From the NCBI RefSeq assembly GCF_012489685.1, contig NC_080043.1, forward strand, positions 82,724,292 to 82,788,291: a stretch of 64,000 nt of DNA, written 5' to 3'. Source of the stretch: Lotus japonicus. Taxonomy: Eukaryota; Streptophyta; Magnoliopsida; Fabales; Fabaceae. How positions within the stretch are numbered: the first letter of the stretch is position 1; the number at the start of each line of letters is the position of its first letter. The notes below the pieces were generated by a model. It was not told the DNA's origin. It worked only from the letters and a program-made list of their open reading frames with translations, and did not search any database. The translations under genes were made by a program, and so were the position numbers. Positions 23,011-34,030 of this stretch are shown piece after piece.

Positions 23011-23382
23011 TGATAGGTTTAGGAAGGTTTATACCAGAAGGGGAAGGGCTCGTGGGTTAAGTGACTAGAATATAAGGACTAATCTGTAATAAAGTGTTTA
23101 GCTGTTAGTGACAGCTGTTGCCAGCTGTGGCAGTTAGAATAGATATCAAGTATAAATAGGGAAATAGCTTAGAGAAGAAGTTATCGGAATTTTAGTATTG
23201 AAAACCTGATTGAGGAACCAGAGAGATCGTGGGATCTCTATGAAACCCTAGAATTCAGTGTTCTTCCCCAATTTCCCAATTCTCTTGTATTTTCCCCAAT
23301 TTGGTAGTTCAGGTTCTGTGCATTCTCGATTGTACTCTGTTTTGGAATTCAATAAAGTTTCTGGAGATTACCAGTGTTATCA
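23011..23382 (+). repeat. Right LTR of the Ty3 element
   Basis: Matches the left LTR apart from two G/A differences, near 23195 (TAGTATTG here, TAGTGTTG in the left copy) and near 23209 (CCTGATTG here, CCTGGTTG in the left copy). Followed directly by the duplicated GGGAC. Confidence 0.92.
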
Positions 23383-23431
23383 GGGACCAAATGTGCTTTT
23401 AAGCCTATAAGTTAATATTGAAACCTTTGTG

Positions 23432-23942
23432 CGGATAGCTCTTTCATACTCTTTGTTGAGATTCTTGATCTCATTGACCTACCTCTTTCAAATAGAGAGT
23501 TAGTTCACTCGGTATAGTCTCACGGTGATGGAGTTTGAAGCAGGTCCTTTGTCAGGTTTATGGAGTGTGTTGCGCTCTCTAGTTTGCGGCTACGAGTATG
23601 ACATATGTGCAGTTTGGCTATCTGCTCGATGTCTCCTTTTACAGCTTCTGGCAAGCTGCTCTCGTGTGCCATGGCTGGTGCCTGGTGGGTGGAGGCTCCA
23701 AGTTCTGTATGCTTCTGGAATAGGACTCTTGCTTGAGAACTTTAGTGAGACTCTCTTTTGGCTTTCTAATCTCCAGGTGGTGTTTAGTGTTGTTTTATTT
23801 TCTTTGTCTCATGTTTTCCTGTTTTTGATGTTTTTTTTTTGTTGCTTTCCGGTTGCTTTTGTAATAAGTGCTCTCATGATACTTTTACTTTGTATCTTGA
23901 CTTCATTAATAAATTGCTTCTTCTTTAAAAAAAAAAATTAAG
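23432..23942 (+). mobile_element. 5'-truncated LINE 3' end with poly-A
   Basis: A 3' end like plant L1-type LINEs (TTTGTAATAAG..., then AATAAATTGCTTC...) ends in an A run at 23927-23937. A 15-bp direct repeat ATTGAAACCTNTGTG with one mismatch flanks it (23417-23431, 23943-23957). A minor open frame (23525-23941) is the usual non-conserved LINE 3' tail, not a gene. Confidence 0.7.
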
Positions 23943-25176
23943 ATTGAAACCTATGTGGTCGTATCATTAAATATAAGCTAATTATGCAAAAGTTAATTTT
24001 TTCCTATATTTGTTCCTGTATTTATTGGTTTTCAATTCCAAAATTTTGAAATTGAAATTCACTCTTCTTCTCTTTCCTCCTAGTACTAACCAGACCACTT
24101 AAATAGGGGTAAATATGAAAGACTGTACAATTTTTTTAAAAATAAATGCATCAATTAAGACTTTCTTCATAAGTGTGATTTTTACAATTTTAGCTTATAA
24201 TTAGAAACGGATGGAGTAATTTATTGGTATTCTACCATCCTTTTAATGAAAGGAATCTCTAAAATTATCACCCTTTTACATACCTTCACCATCCCCTTTT
24301 TTATTTTACAACATTTCATTTGTAGAATGTATAATTTTGTACTCTTCAATTAAGATTGCGGCATATATTTTACATGTTGGGCTTTGCTGCATGGAATGAA
24401 ATCCATTAGCCTTTGTCCAAAAAAAAATTGTGTTAAACTTCATGTGCGCTCGTCTATTTATATTTTCATCTCCATTATGGTTGTTCTTGATAAGAACCCT
24501 AGGTACTAGGTCAACCAAGGCTAAGCGGCCGGTGATAAAGTTCTTTAGAAAAACAAACATGTTTCCTTATGTACTTAGGTCCTCGTTATATAGGGGAGGA
24601 TTTCATCTATTACAAATTTCCCGTAGAGGAGAGAGGCAATGTGATTTACAATAAAGGGTGAGAAGAATTTAGATAATTACCGTAAAGGCATTTATGTGGA
24701 CTGCATGAGGAGGATAATCTAGTGGTTGTAGCCAAAGGTGGCAATCTAGGTGCTTGATCCGAAGAGAGACTAATATTTGCTGAGCAATTGTCGGCTGGAT
24801 GAGAAGTCTATAACAGCTCACAGTCCCTCACGACTTGGTGCAGAGTAGCCTTAGCTACGAATTGAAAGCCTTGTAAATGGTTGATGTAGGAATTGTCAGA
24901 CTTCAACGCCCTTCGGAATTTGGGTTTAATGTTTTGGGCTTGTGCCATATTCAAATGAGTGAAAACCAGTCTAATAAAATGAAAATGTCTATTTAAAGTT
25001 ACTTGCATCACGAAAATCTATTTCTCTCTATACTGAGTTTTACAATTGTGTGTGCGCGTAAATACTTGAATGACAACTGCTTAACTACAACTTCATTAAT
25101 TATCGATTCAGAAGTACAATATTTTGAAACTAGAGGTTACTTACTTAAGTATGAAAGTCTAAAGAGTAGAATCTTA

Positions 25177-25490
25177 CTCCCTCCGTTTCTAGAATATTTG
25201 TAGTTTAAGGTTGTGGCATGCACAAAGAGTATAGAAAGCAATTATTATAGTATAATTTAACTAGATTGCCCTTATTAAATTTTACTAGTATGATGTGCAA
25301 CTATTAAATTATACTTAGATAGAGAATAGTTGTGGTTGGTTAATATGAAAAGTGATAAGTGAGAGAAAATGTATTAATGAGGGTATAGGTGAAAAAAATT
25401 AATAAAAAATGTATTGGTTTTCTAAAACAACAAACATTTTGGGATGTTGAAAGATGGTTCAAAACAACAAGCTTTCTGAAACAGAGGGAG
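25177..25490. mobile_element. Stowaway MITE
   Basis: Ends CTCCCTCCGTTTCTAGAA and TTCTGAAACAGAGGGAG are inverted repeats flanked by TA on both sides (25175-76, 25491-92). 314 bp, no coding capacity. Confidence 0.8.
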
Positions 25491-25558
25491 TATATTATAG
25501 CAATATAAAATATAATCCTAATAAATCATCTTAACAAAATAGTACTCCAAAAGAGATA

Positions 25559-25735
25559 CTCTCCTCCGTTCCTTAACAAGTCATATTTTTTGAAAATAAT
25601 TATCCCTAAATATAAGTCACTTTCTAATATTTAGGAAGCATTAAATAATTTTTTTCCATATTTACCCTTATAATTAATATGAAAAGAGATGATGAACTTT
25701 TTAAATATTAACTTGGAGGATCATGAACTTTCTAG
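25559..25735. mobile_element. MITE, 3'-truncated copy
   Basis: Begins CTCTCCTCCGTTCCTTAACA and runs parallel to the MITE in the LOX-B promoter (35089) through AAATATAAGTCACTTTCTAA and AGATGATGAACTTTT to ATTAACTTGGAG. The right end is missing. Confidence 0.65.
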
Positions 25736-27239
25736 TATCTACTATATTTATAGCACAACATATACATTTCAAATTTAAACCGGGATAACAATCCTTAATA
25801 CTACTAGAAGAAATGTACCAAAAAAAAATACTACTAGAAGGAGTGATTAGGTGCTTTAGCTGGTTGGTCAAACCGTGTGAAACTATATATTGATCATCTA
25901 TCTGTATCCTTAGTTATTTTACCTAACCCTTAAGTACTCTAATTATTCTAGCAGAATTGTTTTATATATATGTTTATTCAACGGGTGACTCGTGAGTGAA
26001 TTATAAAATTTTCTCTTGTCGATCGAGACTAATTAAAGAACATATTTAATTAATTAATATGTAGTGAAGTCCATCCAATTTTGGTTTTTATATAGTAATG
26101 ATTATTTTTTATGGTATAATGGTTTTATTAATGTAAAGCCAAATCATAATTATTATATGCTCGAAGGATAGATCAAGTGATAAGAGTTTTTTTTTAATAG
26201 GCAAAATTAATATATTGAAGGAAGTACTAGGTGTACTTCAAACAAAAAAAATACAAAGAAAGAAAAAGAAAAAAGAAGACAAAACTACCATCCAAAACTT
26301 TTACCAGTAACAAGAGAAAAAAACAAGGGATAAATAGAAACAAAACTAATGTGGGACATATGAGTTGAAGATGGAAATTAAAGATTGTATAATTTATCTT
26401 TTTAATATAAAAAGAATCATAACTGTCCACAACTATATGGAGAATTAGGATAATGATATAATCAATGTATTTTGATTTGGCTTGTGTTCTCAATTTATTT
26501 ATAAAGAAAATTTGGCTTAGCTATCCGATTGTTCATCATGTGACACCCACCAGAATATCAAAACAAATCATGATATAAGGATCGAGTCCTTAATTAAATA
26601 AGGGAAAATTAATTCACACTAGCTTCTAAGGTATGACTCTATAGAATAATTGACATACATTTTCTCCGGGGAGACAGATAAGAACAATTTCCCTGTCTCG
26701 ATCGTGAGTGGGAAATCATAGAAACATGAAACCCATCCAGTTGGAAAATTTCATTCATTTCACAATACTTGCATTCATAGTCTATTTATTATGGTTAAGT
26801 ATAAGTAGTGGGCTGGATATAAAATTAAAGCTTAGATCATCAAGATTCATCTTATTATTTTAATTTAGTGTTTAACTATAATTTTTTGTTGAATTTAGAC
26901 AAGGTTTTATTTTATAGATATTATATATATATATTATCTTAAAAGAGTTGAATTAAATTAAAATAGACACAATCGCGTAATGAACTATAATTGTTTCTAA
27001 TTTAATATTATATTTTTCATTTTCTTACTAGTGTGATAACCCGTGCGCTGCACAGAATTTTATGTTATAATTTTTAACTATAAATAAGTGTGTATAAGTC
27101 AACCGTGTGATATTATATAAAAATAAAAATAAAACAAATAAATGAAATTTTCTTATTTGGTAGAGGGCCAGATGATTTTTTCACAAAAAAAAGCCAACAA
27201 ATGTTTTTTTGTATTCATCATAAAATAATACAAGGCAAG

Positions 27240-27640
27240 AAAAGATTAAGGAGCAGACACCGGGTTTCTCAACAAAAGAGTTTCCATATCAAAGTCAGGA
27301 ACCTCTAATACATTCACACAAGAAGTGGTAGTAAATTTAGCCCCAACTTTGGCTAACTAGTCAGTTGCGCGCGGTGTTGCAAGCTAGCTCTAGGAATCCA
27401 ATGAACAAAAACTAGCCAATCTCGCCTCAGAAGCTGTTTGATATCGCGCACTGTTGGTACAAATCTTTCAGGGTCGCTTTCTTCCAGTATAGATACCAAC
27501 TCCACGCAATCCGTCTTGTAGATTACACTCCTATGTCCGCGATCCCAGACCTTGGAGAGGCCAAGTTTCAGCGCCATGGCCTCAACAAAAACCGGGTTGC
27601 CACCACGCTCATGCTCAGGAAGGGCAAATTAAAGATCCAA
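27240..27640 (-). pseudogene. LINE-type RNase H domain fragment
   Basis: On the minus strand the frame reads E-A-M-A-L-K-L-G-L-S-K-V, then Y-K-T-D-C-V-E-L-V and further on A-D-W-L-A-K-V-G-A across one stop. This is the RNase H-like domain at the C-terminus of plant non-LTR retrotransposons (T-D-C carries one of the acidic residues). The downstream part gives a 3' end near 27190. RT and endonuclease are absent. Confidence 0.65.
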
Positions 27641-28179
27641 CAACATTGCTCATCTCACACCAAACACCCGACTGTCCAAGGGGTGTCATCAAGAATGACA
27701 TTATTTCTCCATTTTCAAAGCCCCCATAAGTAAGCCAACAAATGATTTTAAAGTTGAATAAAAATTAATTAATTTTATTTTAAGATATTTTAAAAGAATT
27801 AAGTTATATTTCTCTACAAATTATAAAAGAATTTTTTTATTTTAAAAAGTGATTTTATTCGCCGCAATTTACTTCTTTTTCTATTGGATGCATGTGTCTT
27901 CATCTTCATTCAATTCTTATCTTCGACCGAGTTAAGCTTCAGATCTTTTAAGTGTCACATGTTGATCTCATGTTCATGTACTTTTTTTTGAAAACGAAAT
28001 ATATGATAATATACATGAAATGTTGAGAAACAATCCCTCTCAACATAGGTATAGTAATCTAGTCAACCACTACAGTAAGAACCTCCCAAGAACTTCGATA
28101 AAACCACAAGAGAATTGTTATTTAAACCCCCTCCCCCCACAGCTATTCAGACCCAATGAAAAACTGGAAATCCGAAAAG

Positions 28180-28470
28180 GCCCCTTTCGAACGCACCTTG
28201 TAGTGCGTGTCTATCGCACATACCCATGGAGCGACGTAGACGCACCTTGAACATGCGTTGCGAGCGCACGTTCAAGGTGCGATTAAGTAGTGTCAGAGTT
28301 GATGTCCTAGTCTCTGACTATGCATAGGAAAGGCGTTACCATCGCACACTGAAAGTGCGTTGGTCACGCAGTTTTAAAGGGCGAGATTTTGCAGAAACAA
28401 ACAGAAACTCCAACAGAAACAGAAACTTTAACACAACAGAAACAGAAACTTCAACAGAAACATAAATGTT
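28180..28470. repeat. Subterminal palindromic and tandem repeats of the MULE
   Basis: Several CGCACCTTGAAC / GTTCAAGGTGCG-type palindromes (28195-28385) are followed by repeats of AACAGAAACAGAAAC (28395-28465). Related units (CTCAGTGTGCGTCTCTG) recur at 33625-33690 and near 32195-32235. This layout is like transposase binding sites near MULE ends; inference only. Confidence 0.5.
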
Positions 28471-28961
28471 ACATTACAATCTATCATTGATACATTACAA
28501 CTAATATGAAAATTTGCAAATGGACTACTACAACATCACGAAACTAATCTTCAGCGAGATTTATGATTCCATCGATCTTATGTATGCCTACATTTGCCTT
28601 TCGATAGAGTTCGTTGAATAGGCAAGCAATAGATTTCAAAAAGGTTGATGATTGTTTCGGTAGCAAAAGCACATGCAAATTAAACAAAGTGAGAATAAAA
28701 AGGATAGATATCAAGATGAGAAAACTGTTGGACTTGGAGTTCACCGTTTAACTACTACTGTCCTATGATTCTATATGCAAATTCATTCCTATCTATGATT
28801 CATCTACACCAGTTCTACCCTACTTCATTGATTCCTCACATGAGTGGATATATATAACTCACTTTCCTAAACCTTGATTCCTCACATGCATAGAAAAGCT
28901 AAGTTATCCTTAAGCTTAGGTGTTTAAATGACTAACAAGCCTAATTCCATTCCTAGACATA

Positions 28962-29690
28962 GGCTATGTTTGGCATGCCATTTCAGCTAGCTTATAGCTT
29001 ATTTGACTAGCTTAAAGTTTATTTGACTAGCTTAAAAGCTCTTCAAAAGTGTTTGGTGAAGGAGCTTATTTTAGTAGCTTAAAGCTTTAAGCTATAAGCT
29101 ATCTCAGGTAGCTTATAGCTTAAAGCTTATAGCTTATTATATTTATTCTCATTTTTATCCTTATTATTTTATTAAAATTCTACCATTACCCTTATATATT
29201 TATAAAAACACTAAACTTATTTTTCCCTCACACTTACGTATGCAGTTTCCGCCACCATTCCCGCCACACCGCTGCGCACCACAAGTATTATAAATATTAT
29301 ATTAATAAAAATAAATATTATATTTTTAAGATGATATATAACTGTAGCTAATAAAAATATTTAAAGTGATAATAATTTTAATATTAATATCATATTGGTA
29401 TTAATGTGAAAATAAAGTAATGTTAAATATAAAAATAATTATACAAGTATGTCCTTTTATGTCATTTTACAATTTCAGCTTGTTTAACATCTAGTTCTAC
29501 CAAACACTTTTGTTTCAATCACGTAGCTTTTCAGCTTTCAGCTATCAGCTTTCAGCTAGCTTATCAGCTTTCAGCTAGCTTATCAGCTTTCAGCTAGCTT
29601 ATCAGCTTTCAGCTATCAGCTAGCTTATAAGCTTTCAGCTAGCTTTTCAGCTTTCAGCTAGCTTATCAGCTAAACATGCCAAACATAGCC
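28962..29690. mobile_element. hAT-like MITE with AGCTT-rich repeats
   Basis: The ends GGCTATGTTTGGCATG and CATGCCAAACATAGCC are perfect 16-bp inverted repeats. Both arms carry many copies of AGCTTATAGCTT / CAGCTTTCAGCTAGCTTAT. No target duplication was recognised, so the superfamily is a guess from the end sequence. Confidence 0.65.
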
Positions 29691-30579
29691 TTGGTTTATT
29701 AAATGGTTAATCCTAGGTCGGACTCTAGACGTCGTAGCTTCCGCTCTTACGCCGAATCAAGCGATATGTTCTAGGTGCGCAAACTAAAACATAGCATTAA
29801 GAACAAGAGACAATCATTGAATCATGTGATAGAAACTATATTACATATAGAAATCAAGAAGAACACATCATTGTTAAAGGCTACATCCAAATCCAACAAA
29901 GAAACTTAGCAACTCATATCCATGGATTGCTTACAAAGCTTACAAGAGGAAACTAAGGTGAAAGCGGCGACCCATGTCGTCCTCGGTGTGTCTCCAGCAC
30001 GATGGATGGTGGATCAAAGCTCCCAAAGTTTCTCTCTTCCTTCTCTCTGCAATTTTCTCTCCAAGAGGTCCAAAATATGTTAAAAGATGATTAAATCCTG
30101 ATTTGGTCGAGCTTTTTATAAAACAGGATAACAATCTCGCTTAAGCTGATAAAGGTGTCGCTTAAGCGAGCAGGTTTCTTCACGTTCAGGTAAGGTCTTT
30201 GGCTTAAGCGAGACCATTTCTCGCTTAAGCCGAATTGTCTTCCAGAACCACTGCTACTGCCATGTAATTCGGCTTAAGCGAGGCAACATTTGGCTTAAGC
30301 GAAGTTCAATATATCTACCACTGCTACTGCCATGTAGTTTAGCTTAAGCGAGCCAACTTTTGGCTTAAGCGAATGGTTGGATCTTCTTGACTTTTCTCCT
30401 ACAATAAAAACCAAAGAGTCTAAATGATAAAACTAATATATCTTACATAATATCTATATATAAACTATCTACTTACTAAATTAACATATTTGAGGGATAA
30501 TTTGAAAGATAACTTACACATTTAGAACATATAAGTACCCAAATTAATATAGAAAATCAGGTAAATTAGGCACTTATTA
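29691..30579. repeat. Unassigned retroelement-like stretch with GCTTAAGC repeats
   Basis: Contains eight copies of the palindrome GCTTAAGC, mostly as CGCTTAAGC or GGCTTAAGCGA (30133-30373), and a duplicated block of about 75 bp starting CCACTGCTACTGCCATGTA (30246, 30317). A TATA-like TTTTATAAAA lies near 30112. It may be an LTR on the minus strand; ends could not be fixed. Confidence 0.4.
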
Positions 30580-32101
30580 GTCATGCGATCCAGGTATGGT
30601 AGCTGCCAACCACAAGCTTCAACAGTACAATGATACATCCATTTGTGGATTAACCGTTGGCAAAGGAAAGTCACTTGAAATAAGCACCTACAAAATGATC
30701 AATTATATTGTTAAGTATCTCATAAAGTTCATGTAATGTAAGGTAAATTCATACTAAATGTAATATTGATCAGTACCTTCACCCAATGGTTTTTGTTGAC
30801 AAGGAGTAAACATATAATCTGGTGCTCTGACGGATGTAGCACTGGATCGGTGAGAGGGAAGTAGGTGGCGCCCCCTCGATTCGACAAGGTCACGAACACA
30901 ATCTGGTACATCGTAGCAACAATGTGGCCCATATCCGGCACGCATAACTACTTCTCCTCCGTTGCAAACTCATTTGGAGCAAGATGCAAGGCTTGTAGTA
31001 CTTTTTGGTAATGTATGTTGGTGCCATACATACCATGATAAACACATTGCCGTAATCTAAGCTCCTTTATCATGTCTTGTCGGACTTGACGCCGATTTTG
31101 TTCTCCCTTACCCATCAAGGAAGCAATGCATCTATATCCACAATTCTCATCATCTTCAACGTTTTGAATGTCAATGACATATTCACGGAGGAATTCAGAC
31201 ACTTCATGGATGTAGTTGGCCGAGTAAACTTTGCCTTTAGGGTGTTGTGGTAGGAGTTTAGCTGAGTTTCTTGTAATCCTTTTGCTTCTCTTCTTAGGTG
31301 CAGATTGCTTCAAAGGAATGCTCTTTCGTTTTGCTGACCGGGTCTTACGCCCCTTGCCTTGTGGAGCTGATGAGTTGCTAGCTTGCTTTGACCACTTGGC
31401 CCTAATATGTGTCATCCGCTCATTGTAGACTTGCTTTATGGTAGTCAGATTCTGAGGGTTGACATCCTTCAATGCCAGCAACATGTTACCTGGCTTGACT
31501 TTATTGTCAACCATTTTACCCACCATATCATTTTCTTGACTTGTAAGGCGACCGACATAGGCATGGCCAACCAGAGTATCGGCTGGCGCATGGTTGTGGT
31601 CTCCACGTACTACAATCAACCTCCACAAACCATCTTCTGATGTGTATCTCGCCTTGAGCCTGAACGGACAATCACATTTCTTGGTTCCTGTCCCCTTCCG
31701 TATCAACACAGGCTTGTACTGTTTGTACTTGCCTCTCATCTCGCACACCAAAATAGCAAACTGTCTGCCTTTACTCCCACGACCCTTGCTCCCACAATCA
31801 GACATTCTAATAATGATCACAAAGCCTAGTTGCTTTCCTACATTTTTAGCCCAATCCAAAAGCTCATCCCGAGTAGCAAAAACCTACAAAATATTAACAC
31901 ATATACGCATCACATATCAATTCAACTTATTTGACATAAACTCACTCATTGGTTATGAAAATACCCTGTCTGTGGTAAATTATTCTGTGTAGTCCGCTGC
32001 GCTGCAATTGGCACATCATGTCGATCTTCTACATTGGCTAATTGCCTTTCTTCCACCCTTTCTTGTGGCATGTCCACTTCATATGACTTAGGGAGACTCA
32101 T
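30580..32101 (-). pseudogene. FAR1-type DNA-binding domain fused to OTU protease domain (MULE gene)
   Basis: Minus strand. Exon 1 32101-31946 starts M-S-L-P-K and ends in a TGA just before GTGAGT; a 62-bp intron (31945-31884) follows. Exon 2 opens V-F-A-T-R-D-E-L-L-D-W-A, the start of a FAR1/WRKY-GCM1 zinc-binding domain with C-D-C-P-F and H-N-H. About 60 lysine/arginine-rich residues follow, then an OTU cysteine-protease core: D-E-N-C-G-Y-R-C holds the likely nucleophile. After one TAG (30948-30950) the same frame continues V-P-D-M-G-H to N-K-N-H-W-V-K-V, the likely catalytic histidine. Related plant MULE proteins carry a DDE transposase and SWIM zinc finger between these domains; both are absent. 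A further frameshift follows a second intron (about 30770-30700). Probably inactive now. Confidence 0.7.
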
Positions 32102-32235
32102 TCTGAAATGCAAAACGAAAATTGCAAATTGTTTACTGTTTCTGTTACAGGCCAGAATTGTATAAATCGCACTTATAAAGCGCGTGACAAACACACTTTA
32201 TAAGTGCGACAGAGACGCGGTTTAACATTGCGTTG

Positions 32236-33597
32236 TGTTGACCCGGAAATATAAGACTATTTTTGTGGGTCTTTTATTTTATTTTTAATTTATTTTCTTA
32301 GTTTTAATTAGTTTTTAAGGTATTTTAAGTAATTTTTGGATTTTTAATTAATTTAGGATTTTATGATTTTTTATTTTGATTTATTAGATTTTAGTAGTTT
32401 TTATCTATCATTAATTAGTACTTTTTAAATTATAGATTTAGTTATGATTTAGGTTGTTTATTTTTTGGTTATTATCTTTTTAGTATTTGATTTTGATTTA
32501 TCTTGTTATTATATTTAGGATTGTCGGAATAAAAAGAAAAAGAGAAAATCAGGAAAAGGGAGCAGATCCTGCGCTGAGGATCCACGCAACTATCATGCAC
32601 ACGCACAGATCAAGCGGCTGCGATTTAATTCCCTGCCACGTGACACAATCGTGACCAAGGTCCACTATAAGGCCGTGGGTTGCGTATCACTTGATTTTCC
32701 ACTTTAACCAAAGCCCAATACCGAACTGACACGTGGCAGGGTGGTTGAATTGCCAAAAAAAGTGAACTGCACGTGGGAATGGAAGAGCAATATTTAAATA
32801 TTAGGTTTTGCAATATATAGAGAGGGACCAGTACGTATATTGCAGAGAGAAGGTGCAGAAACGGCGAAAACGAGGAGAGGAAAAAGACATTGAATCTTTC
32901 ATAGGTTTTTTTTACACCTTTGTAATTTTTATGGTCATGCTTGGCTAAACTCTTTTAGTACTTAGGATGTGGATCCTTTTTAGGATTATGTTTTGATTCG
33001 AACATTTACTTCATATCAATTTTGTTCATTAATCTACGTAGTTGTTTCAATTTATCTTGATTATACTTGAATGCATGCCAATAATTTACTAGTTCTTATG
33101 AGAATGGAAGTTGATTAGGAATTAGAGAAACAAGGAAACAATTAGATTAGGCGTTCCCTACTGCTTGATTCAAGAGTAGAACCTAATTGCGTTGGCTAGT
33201 TTATACAGAACTTAATCTTCAATTCCATGGTCTAGGTGCTCGTAAAACAGACTTAATAATTGAATTGAAAGTCTAGGGCGTGTGAGTTATCAACATCTTA
33301 GAACATAGGTTAAATCGTTGTAGAGAAGTTTATTTGATTCATATGAACATTGTTATAATGAAAGCATAGGTGAAACGGGACCCAAGTGCTATTTTTCTCA
33401 TCTGACTTCTTAAACTATTCGATTTTCGCTTTTACTTTTTATTAGTGACTGCTACAATCTTCAAAATCCTTAAAATTGGTTTTTATTTTCATAATCTAAA
33501 TACTAGAAGTCACTAGAATTAGTATTGAATCACAATCCTCGAGTGATCGATAATTTATTACTACGGGCAACTTTGTACACTTGCAAAGGAGCTATCA
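32236..33597 (+). mobile_element. Solo LTR (Ty3/gypsy-like) inside the MULE
   Basis: 1362 bp, starts TGTTGACCCGG, ends AGCTATCA. Flanked by a perfect 5-bp duplication CGTTG (32231-32235, 33598-33602). It contains a TATA-like CAATATATAGAGAGG near 32810. No internal domain, so it is the product of LTR-LTR recombination. It is younger than the MULE. Confidence 0.8.
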
Positions 33598-33699
33598 CGT
33601 TGGGATAATAATAACAGAAAAACGCACTCTCAGTGTGCGTCTCTGTCGCAATTTCAGAGTGCCACATTAACGCACACTGAGAGTACGGTGCTAATGCTT

Positions 33700-34030
33700 A
33701 TTAAAAGTGTGATAAATCTAGATCGAGATTAGTGCAGTACCTTCACCGACGACGACGACAACGAGGGAGGAGAAGTCGGGTGAGGATGACGACGGCGGCG
33801 ACAGCGTTGGTGATGATGTTGGGTGAGGACGACGACGGCGATGGCGTGGGTGGTGGAGGCGGGGGCTGGCAACAATGTGGGTGTGGGAGTTGAGAGTGAG
33901 TTTGGCAGTTGAAGAAGAAAGAGAATGTGGTGAGAGGGGGGTGGGGGGGGGGGGGTTTGAACAAAGCATTAGGAAGAAGGTGAGGATGGAGGGAGGGGTA
34001 TTTTTCAAATTTTCTCTTTTCATTATGGGT
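33700..34030. other. Low-complexity GC-rich terminal region of the MULE
   Basis: Runs of GACGACGACGG and a G run (33937-33956). Minus-strand frames here are proline/serine-rich products of the repeats and show no domain. I do not call a gene. Confidence 0.6.

Larger units (their letters stand above)
16042..23382 (+). mobile_element. Young Ty3/gypsy chromovirus-like retrotransposon, internally rearranged
   Basis: Two 372-bp LTRs (16042-16413, 23011-23382) differ at only two positions by my count, and a perfect 5-bp target duplication GGGAC lies outside (16037-16041, 23383-23387). A primer site for initiator tRNA-Met (TGGTATCAGAGC, 16415-16426) follows the left LTR, and a purine tract (GGGGGGAGTAT, ending 23010) precedes the right. 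Gag to mid-integrase is open (16467-20201). From about 20182 to 22895 the coding part is replaced by copia and TRIM-like sequence. Only the last few codons of the polyprotein remain before the purine tract. Confidence 0.92.
15640..23405. mobile_element. Mutator-type MITE split by a Ty3 element
   Basis: Begins GGCTTAAAAGCACATTTGGT and ends with its inverse at 23405. A perfect 9-bp duplication TATAAGTTA flanks it (15631-15639, 23406-23414). Terminal inverted repeats are about 64 bp. Removing the Ty3 insertion leaves about 420 bp. It landed in the left terminal repeat of the Stowaway MITE. Confidence 0.8.
15614..24216. mobile_element. Stowaway MITE split by nested insertions
   Basis: The left end CTCCCACCGTCTCTAATTAT (15614) and right end ATTAGAAACGGATGGAG (to 24216) are inverted repeats, each flanked by TA (15612-13 and 24217-18), as for Tc1/mariner-type Stowaway elements. 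All of 15640-23405 and the LINE at 23432-23942 were inserted later. Without them the element is only a few hundred bp. Confidence 0.7.
24217..27239. other. AT-rich intergenic region with small MITEs
   Basis: No host gene is seen. It holds a Stowaway element (25177-25490) and a second MITE (from 25559), described separately. Near 24480-24660 the minus strand has a TATA-like CCTATATAACGAGG and could be an old LTR. Near 26165 a possible SINE A box (AGATCAAGTGATAAGAG) is truncated. Confidence 0.6.

Noticed and set aside
23525..23941. 138-residue frame with hydrophobic C-terminus
   Set aside because: LINE 3' tail ending in its poly-A; the hydrophobic run is T-rich untranslated sequence.
26227..26493. 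Minus-strand frame of hydrophobic residues
   Set aside because: AT-rich DNA gives Ile/Leu/Phe/Tyr by composition; no homology signs.
30754..30945. Second overlapping frame near the OTU C-terminus
   Set aside because: Out of frame with the OTU domain; the frame with V-P-D-M-G-H and N-H-W-V-K-V is the conserved one.
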